From Pirellulaceae bacterium (lineage in GTDB: Bacteria; Planctomycetota; Planctomycetia; Pirellulales; Thermoguttaceae), in the NCBI GenBank assembly GCA_012744395.1, contig JAAYCB010000027.1, positions 1-34,903 on the forward strand: a stretch of 34,903 bases of DNA, given 5' to 3'. The notes beneath the pieces were generated by a model that was not told where the DNA came from, ran no database searches, and worked only from the letters and a program-made list of their open reading frames with translations. Numbering within the stretch: the first letter of the stretch is position 1; each line of letters starts with the position of its first letter. Positions 9,084-19,332 of this stretch are shown in pieces. The position numbers and the translations under genes were made by a program.

Positions 9084-9477
9084 AGGGGGGAAGGTGTGGC
9101 TTGGCAGGCATGAAAGACTGCACCAGCTCCCGAGCGGGAGGGAGGGGGTGGAGGTGGACGAATCGGCAATCGGACTTAAGATGGAGACGGCCGGAATGGG
9201 GCTTTTTATCAATGCTGACCACAACCGCCGTCTCGGCTTGCCCTGCTCGACCTCTTTGACCCCACCGAGGGGGGCCTGCCGTTTAGCGGGTTCTTGCCGC
9301 CAGCGCGATCAAGGGCGGAGCTCTCGTAAGCGGCCGTGCCGGCCGGCGCGCGGAGACCGATCGCGGCAGGGCTCTGCTCCCCCAGCGGAATCGGGCCGTT
9401 GGATGCCGCTCGTTCGTTCCACAGGCCCGCAAACGAGCCCCCGCGAACGAGGGGCCGGGCCATCGTCCCGTCCGCCC

Positions 9478-10926
9478 TCAGGCATCCGCTTCGGGCGGCT
9501 TGATGCGGTACTTCTTCATCCGGTGGCGGAGCGTGTTTCGGCTGATGCCCAGCATCCGCGCCGCGCGGACCTGGTTGAAGCCGCACTGGCGAAGCGTCTG
9601 GCCGATCAAGGCCTCTTCGACCAGTTCGATCAGGTTCGCGCGGGCCCGCTGGTCGGCCCGCTGGAGGATTTCGGAAACCAGGCCGGCCACCCGGTCCTGC
9701 AACCCGCCGGTCGGCTCGCCGCGGCGCCCCGGCACGGCGGCCTCCCCCTGATCGCTTTCGAACTCCACGTGTTCGGCTCGGAGCACGTCGCCCTTGCACA
9801 TCAGGACCGCCCGCCGCAGGCTGTTCTCCAGCTCGCGGACATTGCCGGGCCAGTTGTGCGACGCGAGGCGTTCGACGGCCTCGTCGGCCAGATAGTGGAC
9901 CGTCCTGCCGTACTCCTGGGCGAACCGGCCGACGAAGTAGTTGACCAGGTTCGGCACGTCGTCGAGTCGCTCGCGGAGCGGAGGCAACTCGATCGAGATG
10001 ACTTTCAGCCGGTAGTAGAGGTCCTCGCGGAAGCGGCCGCCGTCGACTTCCGCTTCCAGGTTCTTATTGGTCGCCGCCAGGATGCGGACATCGACCTGGA
10101 CGGTCTCCGTGCCGCCGAGCCGCTCGAACTCGCCGCCCTGGAGCACGCGCAGCAGCTTGGCCTGCGTGCCCAGCGACATGTCTCCGATCTCGTCGAACAG
10201 CAGGGTGCCCCCGTGGCACCGTTCGAATTTGCCGACGTGCGTCCGGTAGGCGCCGGTGAATGCCCCCCGCTCGTAGCCGAACAATTCGCTCTCGAACAGC
10301 GTGTCGGGGATCGCGGCGCAGTTGACCGCCATGAACGGCTTGTCGCGCCGACGGCTGTGGTGATAGATCGCCCGGGCGACGAGCTCCTTGCCCGTCCCGC
10401 TCTCGCCCGAGATCAACACGGTGACGTCCTGCTCGGCCACGCGGCCAATCAGCTTGAAGACCTCCTGCATGCGGCGGTTGTTGCCCACGATCCGCACGAG
10501 TTCCCGAGCGGCGGGCGTGATCTTGGTCATCGAGCTCGGCGCCCGCACGATCTGCTGCATCAGGCGGCTGACCTCCAGGGCGTCGGCCGCGATCCGCTGC
10601 AACCCGTCGGTCTCCAGCGGTTTGGGCAGGTAGTCGTAAGCGCCGCGCTTCATCGCTTCGATCGCCGTGTCGGTCGTTCCGCAGGCAGTCATCACGATCA
10701 CCGGCGTCTTGATCTGGGCCCGCTTGATTTCGGAGAGCGTTTCCAGGCCGTCGAGCTCCGGCGGGCTGTGGTCCAGGAAGATCAGGTCGAACCGGTCCGC
10801 TTGCAGCCGGCCGAGGCCCGCGGCCCCGTCGCTGGCGGCGGCCAACTCGTGGCCCGCGCCGGCAAACAGCCGCGTCAGTTGGCGGACCAGTGGTTCGTCG
10901 TTGCCGACGATCAGGATCTTGCTCAT
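9478..10926 (-). CDS. NtrC-family sigma-54-dependent response regulator
   Basis: The 482-residue protein has three domains. A receiver domain (1-~120) has the phospho-acceptor Asp52 plus Thr80 and Lys102. A sigma-54-interacting AAA+ domain (~147-375) has Walker A GESGTGKE (174-181), the sigma-54 contact loop GAFTGA (221-226), Walker B GGTLLFDEIG (239-248) and NWPGNVRELE. A Fis-type helix-turn-helix lies at ~440-475. It would activate sigma-54 promoters when phosphorylated by a histidine kinase, but no kinase gene is in the window. In the receiver, the acidic pocket normally read as DD before Glu-Pro is Gly8-Asn9-Asp10, so one acidic residue is lost and metal binding may be altered. It lies 72 bases after a zinc dehydrogenase gene on the same strand and may be co-transcribed with it. 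Confidence 0.95.
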   Translation of the reverse strand: MSKILIVGNDEPLVRQLTRLFAGAGHELAAASDGAAGLGRLQADRFDLIFLDHSPPELDGLETLSEIKRAQIKTPVIVMTACGTTDTAIEAMKRGAYDYLPKPLETDGLQRIAADALEVSRLMQQIVRAPSSMTKITPAARELVRIVGNNRRMQEVFKLIGRVAEQDVTVLISGESGTGKELVARAIYHHSRRRDKPFMAVNCAAIPDTLFESELFGYERGAFTGAYRTHVGKFERCHGGTLLFDEIGDMSLGTQAKLLRVLQGGEFERLGGTETVQVDVRILAATNKNLEAEVDGGRFREDLYYRLKVISIELPPLRERLDDVPNLVNYFVGRFAQEYGRTVHYLADEAVERLASHNWPGNVRELENSLRRAVLMCKGDVLRAEHVEFESDQGEAAVPGRRGEPTGGLQDRVAGLVSEILQRADQRARANLIELVEEALIGQTLRQCGFNQVRAARMLGISRNTLRHRMKKYRIKPPEADA

Positions 10927-10998
10927 CGTCTGCCGTCCTTCGCCCGGCCGCCTCCGTGTGCGCCGAGCGCATGGTCCCCGTGGAGCCTGCTCGACCGC

Positions 10999-12042
10999 TC
11001 AGCCCGCATCGCCGAGCACAAGCATCGCCTTGACCACGCCGTCGCCGTAGCCGGCCACCAGCTCGAAGGCCGATCCGATCTGGTCGACGGGGAAATGGTG
11101 GGTCAACATCGGGCGGGCATCGATCCGCCCCTCGGCCATCCAGCGGATGGGCGTTGCCATGCACCCCTCCTGCCGGCGGACGTTGCGGAAGGTCAACTCC
11201 TTGACGCGCATCGCATGGATGTCGAAGCAGACTTCCTCCGCGGCCGGAATGCCCACAAGCACGAGTGTCCCGCCCGGCGCGAGCATCCGCATCGCCTCGC
11301 CGATGCAGGCCGGATCGCCCGAGCATTCGAAGACCGCGTCCAATCCGCATCGTTCCCGCGCCAGAATCCGCTCGGCCGGCCCGTCGCGGCCGTCGCCCGT
11401 CCAATCCGCGCCGCACCTCTCGGCGACCGCGCGCCTGGCCGGCAACAGGTCGGCGGCGTAGACCGTGAGGCCTTCGACCTGGGCCTTGGCGCAGAGGAGA
11501 ACACTCAGGCCGATCGGGCCGGTGCCCAGGATGCCGATCCGCTGGCCGGCCGCCAGGCGGCCGAGCCGCACCGCGTGCAGACCGACCGACAGCGGTTCGG
11601 CCAGGGCCGCGTCGTCGAGCGACAAGCCGTCCGGGATGGCAAGGCAGTTGCGCCCCGGCAATACCCGGTACTCGGCCACCGCGCCCGGCGCCTCGCCCGG
11701 CGAACCCATGAATGTCAACGCCCGGCAGGTGTTCGAACGCCCCCGGGCGCACTGGTCGCACCGCCCGCAGGTGAAGGCCGGATCGACGGCCACGCGCGTC
11801 CCCGCCGACAGGCCGCAATCGGCGCCGGCCTCGACCACCGTGCCCGAGCATTCGTGGCCCAATGTCGCTGGGTACTGCACGTGGCGGTCGGCAATCCGGC
11901 CGTGGGCGTAGTAGTGCACATCCGACCCGCAGACCCCCACGCGGTCGATCCGCACCTTGACTTCGTCGTCTCTGGCGATGGCCGGTTCGGGCACATCGGC
12001 AAACTCGATCGTTCGCAGGGCGGTGAACCGGGCCTCTCGCAT
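10999..12042 (-). CDS. Zinc-dependent alcohol/polyol dehydrogenase (MDR family)
   Basis: The 347-residue enzyme is a medium-chain dehydrogenase of the sorbitol/threonine dehydrogenase branch, oxidising a secondary alcohol with NAD(P). Catalytic zinc ligands are Cys38 (GVCGSDVH) with His63-Glu64 (GHE). The structural zinc site is Cys92, Cys95, Cys98 and Cys106. The nucleotide-binding loop is GTGPIG at 173-178. The start is the ATG at 12042, preceded by AGAGGAG; the frame remains open to 12405, but that part has no family similarity. The exact substrate cannot be read from sequence, although a polyol or L-threonine-like alcohol is most likely. It precedes the response regulator gene on the same strand. 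Confidence 0.93.
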   Translation of the reverse strand: MREARFTALRTIEFADVPEPAIARDDEVKVRIDRVGVCGSDVHYYAHGRIADRHVQYPATLGHECSGTVVEAGADCGLSAGTRVAVDPAFTCGRCDQCARGRSNTCRALTFMGSPGEAPGAVAEYRVLPGRNCLAIPDGLSLDDAALAEPLSVGLHAVRLGRLAAGQRIGILGTGPIGLSVLLCAKAQVEGLTVYAADLLPARRAVAERCGADWTGDGRDGPAERILARERCGLDAVFECSGDPACIGEAMRMLAPGGTLVLVGIPAAEEVCFDIHAMRVKELTFRNVRRQEGCMATPIRWMAEGRIDARPMLTHHFPVDQIGSAFELVAGYGDGVVKAMLVLGDAG

Positions 12043-12489
12043 CCAGGTCTCCTCTCTTGGGCGCAAATGCTCTTGGGAAAACGATCCGCCGAAGCGGCGG
12101 CTGACCTGCTCAGGATCGCGGTGCCGCGGGGCTTGTCGACCCGCCAAGCCGCCGCCTGCTTTCCTGTTCATTGTCACGGACGGGCGTTGACAAAAAAAGC
12201 CCCACCCAGACGGCAGAAGACGTGCAGGGGCGCCCAAGCGGCCTCTCCCTCGGCGGAACGCGCCGCCGCGATGTGCACCATCAGACAAAAACCCGGCAAC
12301 ACCCAGACGCCGCTCGCTGGCCTCGCCTACGCGTCGCGCTGGGATGGCCAGCAGCAAACCGCCGCGGTCCCGCCGATCGCATCCGATTGGGCCGCTCTGC
12401 ACCACCCTGAGGCGTGCGGCGATCCATCGCCGCGCGGCGAAAGGGCGCCATCGGCGACTTGTTCGCGGGCTTTCCGCGATCCCTCCCCC
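12043..12489. other. Non-coding interval between dehydrogenase and glycosyltransferase genes
   Basis: No credible gene is present. A perfect 8-bp hairpin, GCGGCGAT-CC-ATCGCCGC, occurs at 12416-12433, downstream of the glycosyltransferase stop on the minus strand, but no T-tract follows. An isolated TTGACA at 12187-12192 on the plus strand has no matching -10 box. The promoter of the dehydrogenase gene should lie here but I cannot place it. Confidence 0.5.
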
Positions 12490-13530
12490 TCAGGCCGCAC
12501 GGGCCCTGCCGCGGACCGTCTCGGCCAACGGTCTTCGCGTCGCCGACTCAAGAATATCCACCCATTGCGGCCCCCAGCGCTCCACCGAGTAGCGCTGCTC
12601 GATCAACCGGCGTCCGGCGGCCCCCATCCGCCGGCGGAGTGCCGGGTCGGCGGCCAGTCGGGCGATCGCCTGGGCCCATTCGCCGGGCGAATCGGCCAGC
12701 AGCCCGGTCCGGCCGTCGATCACCATGCGGCGGTTCATTCCGACCGGGTTGGCCACGACCGGCAGGCCGGCCGCCATGTACTGGAGCACCTTCAGCCCAC
12801 ATTTGCCACGGCTCCAGGCGTCGTCGGGCAGGTAGCTGACCCCGATGTCGCCCGCCGCCACGTCTTCCGCTTCGGTGGCGGTCGACCAGTGCCGCGGGAC
12901 GACGGCAACCGCCGGAAAATCGGCCGTCCGATCGCAGACCAGGTGCAGTTCCAGCCCGGCGGTCTTCTCGCCGGCCGCCTGAAGATGTCTGGCGGCCAAC
13001 TCGAGCCCCTGGAGGGTGCTCGACGAGCCGATCCAGACCAGCCGCACTCCCGCCCCGGTGCGGACATGGTTGGCCGGGCGGTAGGCGGCGGTTTGGACGG
13101 TGGTCGGGACGACGCGGACGCGTCCGGCGTCCGCGATTCGTCTCGCCTGTCGGCCCAGGTAGGCGTTTCCGGCGATCACCGTGTCGGCCGCCCGAACCGT
13201 GGCCAGGAACCGCCGCTGTCTCCGGAGACTCTGGGGTCCCTTGGCTTGAAAGCTGTCGCGCTGGAAGACGGCGTCGTCGAAGTCGTAGACAAGGCACTTG
13301 GCCAGCCCGCGGACGAGCGACAACTGCCAGCTCGGCAGCAACCTCCGCTGGAGGATCACCAGGTCGGCGTCGGCGACCGCCCGGTAGAGGACAAAACGCA
13401 GCCGCCCCCCCTCGCGGAGCGAGATCGTCTGCAACCGGTGTCCGCGCTTGGCCAACTCCGGCAGATAGGCCTCGACCCGATAGCGATAACAGACGTTTCC
13501 GGGCTGTTCGACCAGGGCCAAGACGTTCAT
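12490..13530 (-). CDS. Glycosyltransferase, GT4-like (GT-B fold)
   Basis: The 346-residue protein resembles family-4-type glycosyltransferases, which move a sugar from a nucleotide-sugar onto a glycan or lipid acceptor at the cytoplasmic face of the membrane. An N-terminal Rossmann-like half includes VYDFDDAVF (81-89). The C-terminal donor-binding half (~160-340) has KCGLKVLQYMAAGLPVVANP (243-262) followed by VIDGRTGLLADSP, the usual region for nucleotide-sugar binding. The start is the ATG at 13530, preceded by AAGGTGGAG, which gives MNVLALVEQPGNVCYRYR as in related proteins. The in-frame ATG at 13584 adds an unsupported 18 residues. No other cell-surface genes are nearby, so the acceptor is unknown. 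Confidence 0.88.
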   Translation of the reverse strand: MNVLALVEQPGNVCYRYRVEAYLPELAKRGHRLQTISLREGGRLRFVLYRAVADADLVILQRRLLPSWQLSLVRGLAKCLVYDFDDAVFQRDSFQAKGPQSLRRQRRFLATVRAADTVIAGNAYLGRQARRIADAGRVRVVPTTVQTAAYRPANHVRTGAGVRLVWIGSSSTLQGLELAARHLQAAGEKTAGLELHLVCDRTADFPAVAVVPRHWSTATEAEDVAAGDIGVSYLPDDAWSRGKCGLKVLQYMAAGLPVVANPVGMNRRMVIDGRTGLLADSPGEWAQAIARLAADPALRRRMGAAGRRLIEQRYSVERWGPQWVDILESATRRPLAETVRGRARAA

Positions 13531-13708
13531 CCACCAACTCCACCTTGCCGACCACCGTGCCGCCAGCGGCGATTGGAGCCGCATCGTATCAGAATCCCGC
13601 CCCCCGGTCCACGCGAAAAGGCTCCGCTTTCGGCTTCCGGTCGACCGCTTTCGGTGAGCGGACCTTGTCAGCAGGAACGGGAAAAACTAGACTTGGGGAG
13701 ACAGGCGA

Positions 13709-13791
13709 GGAGGGTACGCGAATTGGTTAGCAGCCTGACTCGAAATCAGGTGCCGGCTTGCCGGTTGAGGGTTCGAGTCCCTTGCCCTCCG
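13709..13791 (+). tRNA. tRNA-Ser (anticodon CGA)
   Basis: A full cloverleaf can be folded. The acceptor stem is GGAGGGT (13709-13715) with GCCCTCC (13784-13790). The anticodon stem is CCTGA/TCAGG around loop CTCGAAA (13739-13745), giving anticodon CGA. The long variable arm CCGGC-TT-GCCGG (13753-13764) is diagnostic of tRNA-Ser. The T stem-loop is GAGGG-TTCGAGT-CCCTT. The discriminator base is G; CC follows directly but a full CCA is not encoded. Confidence 0.95.
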
Positions 13792-14761
13792 CCTCAAAAC
13801 TCGACACGCCGGCAGTCGCCACGACTCGCCGGCGTGACTTTTTTCTTGACAGCGGAAGGACTTGCGGCGTGAGGTCGTCCGCCGTGTCCGGCGACCCCAC
13901 CTCCCCCTCTGTCTCGCCACGTCTCGCCACCCGCGGACACGACTGGCCGTTTGACTGCTCCCCCAGGTGCTCCCCAAAACTCTCCGCGGTGTCGGTTGTG
14001 CCGGTCGCTCGCAGGGGGTCGGGCAGGCGGCCCAGCATGTCCGGTAGCCGAGCGATCGTCTCGGCTTCCCGGCCCGGAAGCAGGGGTTCGTAGGTGTCCA
14101 TCGTCAGCGTAGTAGTCGAGTGTCGCATGACTGCTTTCACGGCATTCGGATGTGCACCGATCATGGCCAGCAGCATGGCAACAAGGCGCCGTTTTGTCGG
14201 CAGGCCGAACACTCTTGCCCCCGGGGCTTTGGTGGCAACGAGCCGCCCCAGTCCCTCTCGGAAGGCAGCTTCTTGTTGGTGGCAAGCCATCGTGTAAAGC
14301 CCTTCACGGCGGTCAAATAGGCTTGAACCGTGCGGGCCGACAGCCGACGGGCTCACAGTTGTACTGCAAACGGCGTTGACAAGGTCTGCCGAGATATCCG
14401 CGGTGCGCTGGCAACCAGCGGTCACCGCTCGAATGTACCGCAGAGCGTCACGGATCTGCCGCTCGTCTCGGCCATCGGCCTGCATCTTCGCGCGAAAGTC
14501 GTCCAGGTGTTGTGATAAGGGACGACGACTTTCTTCCGCCAACTGCTCCGCCCGCGGATCAACCAGCCATCGCCGACGCTCCATCGCCTCGGTTTCCAGC
14601 CGGCGTGCGAGTGCCTCAGCGGCCGCTCGGTCCGGTCCGCCGCTGCACTTCTGCCGCGTGACAAAACGCTCCGAGGCGTCCTGCTTTCGCAGGATGAAGA
14701 GGTTGGCTATCGTGCTGACTGCCAGAATTGCTGTCTCTCGGGAATTGCCACGATCATCGCG
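13727..14761 (-). pseudogene. Decayed tyrosine recombinase/integrase beside tRNA-Ser
   Basis: This is the remnant of a tyrosine site-specific recombinase. One frame is open from 14761 to a stop at 13727 inside the tRNA antisense. It contains an N-terminal integrase-like part (FILRKQDASERFV... ALARRLETEAMERRRWL) and a C-terminal catalytic piece (GAHPNAVKAVMRHS then TLTMDTYEPLLPG) with the box-II His and nucleophile Tyr. The core-binding helix (LSARTVQAYLTAVKGFTRWL) is found in a different frame at about 14230-14325, so at least two frameshifts are present. The segment that should carry the catalytic Arg, Lys and HxxR motif is missing, an internal deletion. Lying against the 3' end of tRNA-Ser(CGA), it marks a former integration site. 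Confidence 0.75.
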
Positions 14762-14883
14762 CTACCGCTCAGCGACCTTCGTGACACGGGCAAGACGCTC
14801 TATCCAATGACTGCGGAGCTGTCGGGGGATTTGTCAGACGAAAACGAGATTCGGATCTTGCCTGTGACCCACGCGGCGGGCGA

Positions 14884-15726
14884 TCAGGATTGGCCGCGGG
14901 GCGGGCCGGCGGGGCGGCCCCGGTAAGGCTCGGGAATGTAATCGACCGACGGCTGCCGCCGGACCGGCTGGGGATAGAGCTGGAGGAGTTGGAGAAATTC
15001 CGCCGGCACTTCGCAGGTCACCGGCAGGCCCAACTGCTGGGCCATGCCGCACGTGATCGGAAAGTCGTGCGTCCAAGCGCCCTCCGAGAGCAGGCCGGCC
15101 AACTGGTCGACCCGTTGGTCGGGATGCTTGCCGTCGAGGAGCTCTTTGACCGCTTCGCGCAGTTGAGCGACGGCCTTTTCGGCCTGGTCAGCCAGGATCA
15201 GGGTCTCGTCGTCGATTTCCTCGACGGGTTTCCGTTTCACGACGCTGATGACCGATGCCGCCGGCCAGCGGCCGAGCTGCGGATCGACCGGCCCGAGCAC
15301 CGCATGGCGGCACATGGCGATCTCGTCGGCCGCCAGGGCGATCAGCGTGCCGCCGGACATTGCATAATGCGGGACAAACACCGTGACCTTCCCCCGGTGG
15401 TCGCGAATCGCCCGGGCGATCTGCAACGAGGCGAGCACCAGGCCGCCGGGCGTCTGGAGGACCAGGTCGAGCGGCATGTCGGGATCGGTCATGTGAATCG
15501 CGCGGATCACATCCTCCGAATCCTGGATGTCGATATAGCGGAAGACGGGGAAACCCAGCAGGCTCATCGTCTCCTGGCGATGCACCATGAGGATCACCCG
15601 AGACTGGCGCTTGCGTTCGATCTTGGCGATCATCCGCTGCCGGGCGGCGTCGAGCAGCTTCTGCCGGATCACCGGCTGCAGGGCCGCGAGCATCAGGAAG
15701 ATCCAGAAGAAATCCATCACACCCAT
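14884..15726 (-). CDS. Membrane-anchored Clp-fold serine protease (SDH/SppA-like)
   Basis: The 280-residue protein starts with a hydrophobic segment (about residues 4-18), probably a membrane anchor. A crotonase/ClpP-fold domain follows, of the serine dehydrogenase-proteinase type related to SppA. The nucleophile is Ser124 in HYAMSGGTLIALAADEI (residues 120-136), and the preceding LVLQTPGG (88-95) forms the oxyanion strand seen in Clp-fold proteases. These enzymes cut membrane-associated peptides. The start is the ATG at 15726, with GGAG nine bases upstream; an ATG three codons later is also possible, and the frame stays open to 15798 without conserved sequence. It follows the rhomboid gene on the same strand with a 111-bp gap. 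Confidence 0.85.
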   Translation of the reverse strand: MGVMDFFWIFLMLAALQPVIRQKLLDAARQRMIAKIERKRQSRVILMVHRQETMSLLGFPVFRYIDIQDSEDVIRAIHMTDPDMPLDLVLQTPGGLVLASLQIARAIRDHRGKVTVFVPHYAMSGGTLIALAADEIAMCRHAVLGPVDPQLGRWPAASVISVVKRKPVEEIDDETLILADQAEKAVAQLREAVKELLDGKHPDQRVDQLAGLLSEGAWTHDFPITCGMAQQLGLPVTCEVPAEFLQLLQLYPQPVRRQPSVDYIPEPYRGRPAGPPRGQS

Positions 15727-15837
15727 GATTGACGTCTCCGCTGATTTGTCTCGACTGAATATCCACCCCTCAAGCCGCAGGGCACGCCTCCTGAGCACCG
15801 AAGGCGGGCCGGAATCGGCGATCGTCTTGGTCCGGCC

Positions 15838-16569
15838 CTAGATCCACGAGTCCTCGAAAGCTCGTTCATCGGACTGGAGCCGCCGCGGCGGCCGCCGCGG
15901 CGCGATGAACATCGTGAAGGTCAGCAATCCACAAACAAAACCCCCGATATGCGCCCACCAGGCGATTCCGCCGACCTGCTGCGAGGATGCCAGGGCCATC
16001 GTCCCGCTGAAGAGCTGGATCAGGAACCAGATCAGCAGGTAGGAGACCGCCGGAATCTCCAAGAAGATCGGCCAGAAGAAGACCGGCACCATGACGATCA
16101 GCCGGGCAAAAGGAAACAGGACGAAATAGGCCCCCATCACCCCGGCGATCGCGCCCGAAGCGCCCACCGTGGGGACCGTGGAAGTCGGATTGGTCAGCAG
16201 GTGGACCACGCCGGCGGCGATCCCGCAAGTCAGATAGAACAGCAGGAAGCGTCCCGGCCCCATCCGGTCTTCCACGTTGTTTCCGAAGATCCAGAGCGTC
16301 CACATGTTGACCAGGATATGGAACCAGCCGCCGTGGAGAAACATGCTGGTCAGGAAGGGCCAATAGTTGTCGACGGGGAAGCCCACGTAGGCGGCCCACT
16401 CGGGGTGCGTGTAGCGCGCCGGGACGATGCCGAACAGGTAGAAGAGGCGCTCCAGGCCGTGTTCGGGGAGCGAGATTTCCAGGAGAAACATACCGCAATT
16501 CGCCAGCAGGATCGCCCAGGTGGCGATCGGAGGATTGCGGCCGGGAACCGTGTCGTAAATCGGGATCAT
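15838..16569 (-). CDS. Rhomboid family intramembrane serine protease
   Basis: The 243-residue protein has about six membrane segments and the rhomboid catalytic dyad: Ser138 in GASGA (136-140) and His207 in WWAHIGGF. The conserved loop FLHGGWFHILVNMWTLWIFG (77-96) and YLTCGIAAG are also present. Rhomboids cut transmembrane helices of substrate proteins within the membrane. The ATG at 16569 gives MIPIYDTVPGRNPP, a normal N-terminus for this bacterial subgroup; the ribosome site is weak. Its position just before the Clp-fold protease gene suggests joint action in membrane protein turnover, but that is inference. Confidence 0.93.
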   Translation of the reverse strand: MIPIYDTVPGRNPPIATWAILLANCGMFLLEISLPEHGLERLFYLFGIVPARYTHPEWAAYVGFPVDNYWPFLTSMFLHGGWFHILVNMWTLWIFGNNVEDRMGPGRFLLFYLTCGIAAGVVHLLTNPTSTVPTVGASGAIAGVMGAYFVLFPFARLIVMVPVFFWPIFLEIPAVSYLLIWFLIQLFSGTMALASSQQVGGIAWWAHIGGFVCGLLTFTMFIAPRRPPRRLQSDERAFEDSWI

Positions 16570-16599
16570 CGGGTCCGTTCGGGTCTGCGGCAGGCCTCG

Positions 16600-16650
16600 T
16601 TAAGGGGGAAAAGGACGAGGGCGAGACGCCGTGCGGCGCGTCGCCCTCGC
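16600..16650 (-). terminator. Rho-independent terminator candidate after the secreted-protein gene
   Basis: Arms CGAGGGCGA (16616-16624) and TCGCCCTCG (16641-16649) pair perfectly, with further partial pairing inside. On the minus strand the hairpin is followed by TCCTTTTCCCCCTT. It lies about 135 bases after the stop of the gene ending at 16786 and before the rhomboid gene, so it would separate the two units. Confidence 0.45.
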
Positions 16651-16785
16651 CGCCGGGTGAGCGGCGAACGTCCCCCCGAGATTCGCCGCCCTCCGGTGCA
16701 AGCCCCCCGGATGCAGTAATTTGGTCTGCAAGCGATCGCGCTGAGGAGACGCGGCCGCTCGCACGCCGTCGGCCCGGCGGGCCGA

Positions 16786-19228
<2,443 letters not shown>

Positions 19229-19258
19229 TCACGGGGGCCACATGGGTAGAATCGCGAT

Positions 19259-19286
19259 ATTATCGGCGATTCCGTGGGAATTGCAA
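19259..19286 (-). promoter_or_regulatory. Probable guaB promoter
   Basis: On the minus strand TTGCAA (19281-19286) and GATAAT (19259-19264) are 16 bases apart. The -10 box is a 5/6 match and the -35 box a 4/6 match. The pair is the only AT-rich spot upstream of guaB and would give a leader of about 40 bases. Confidence 0.45.
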
Positions 19287-19332
19287 ATGACGCAAGCCGG
19301 AAGCCGGACGATTTTCGACAAGGCTCAAGGGA

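Larger units (their letters stand above)
8410..9477. other. Non-coding, repeat-rich interval
   Basis: No open frame here has a plausible protein; the frames on both strands are short or shadows. The interval holds the panD promoter, a 78-bp palindromic repeat (8629-8706), a strong hairpin with a T-tract on the minus strand (8729-8768), and a cluster of short palindromes (8967-9083). The rest (about 9090-9477) shows nothing recognisable. A gene lost by decay is possible, since the orphan terminator-like hairpin has no obvious gene to end. Confidence 0.6.

Noticed and set aside
12043..12405. Upstream extension of the dehydrogenase frame
   Set aside because: The family begins at MREARF (12042), which has an AGAGGAG site. 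The extension is Arg/Gly-rich non-coding DNA.
8920..13872. A 1650-codon plus-strand open frame
   Set aside because: It lies antisense to the response regulator, dehydrogenase and glycosyltransferase genes, all with clear family motifs. Its product is low-complexity, rich in Arg, Gly, Ala and Pro; it is a GC-bias shadow.
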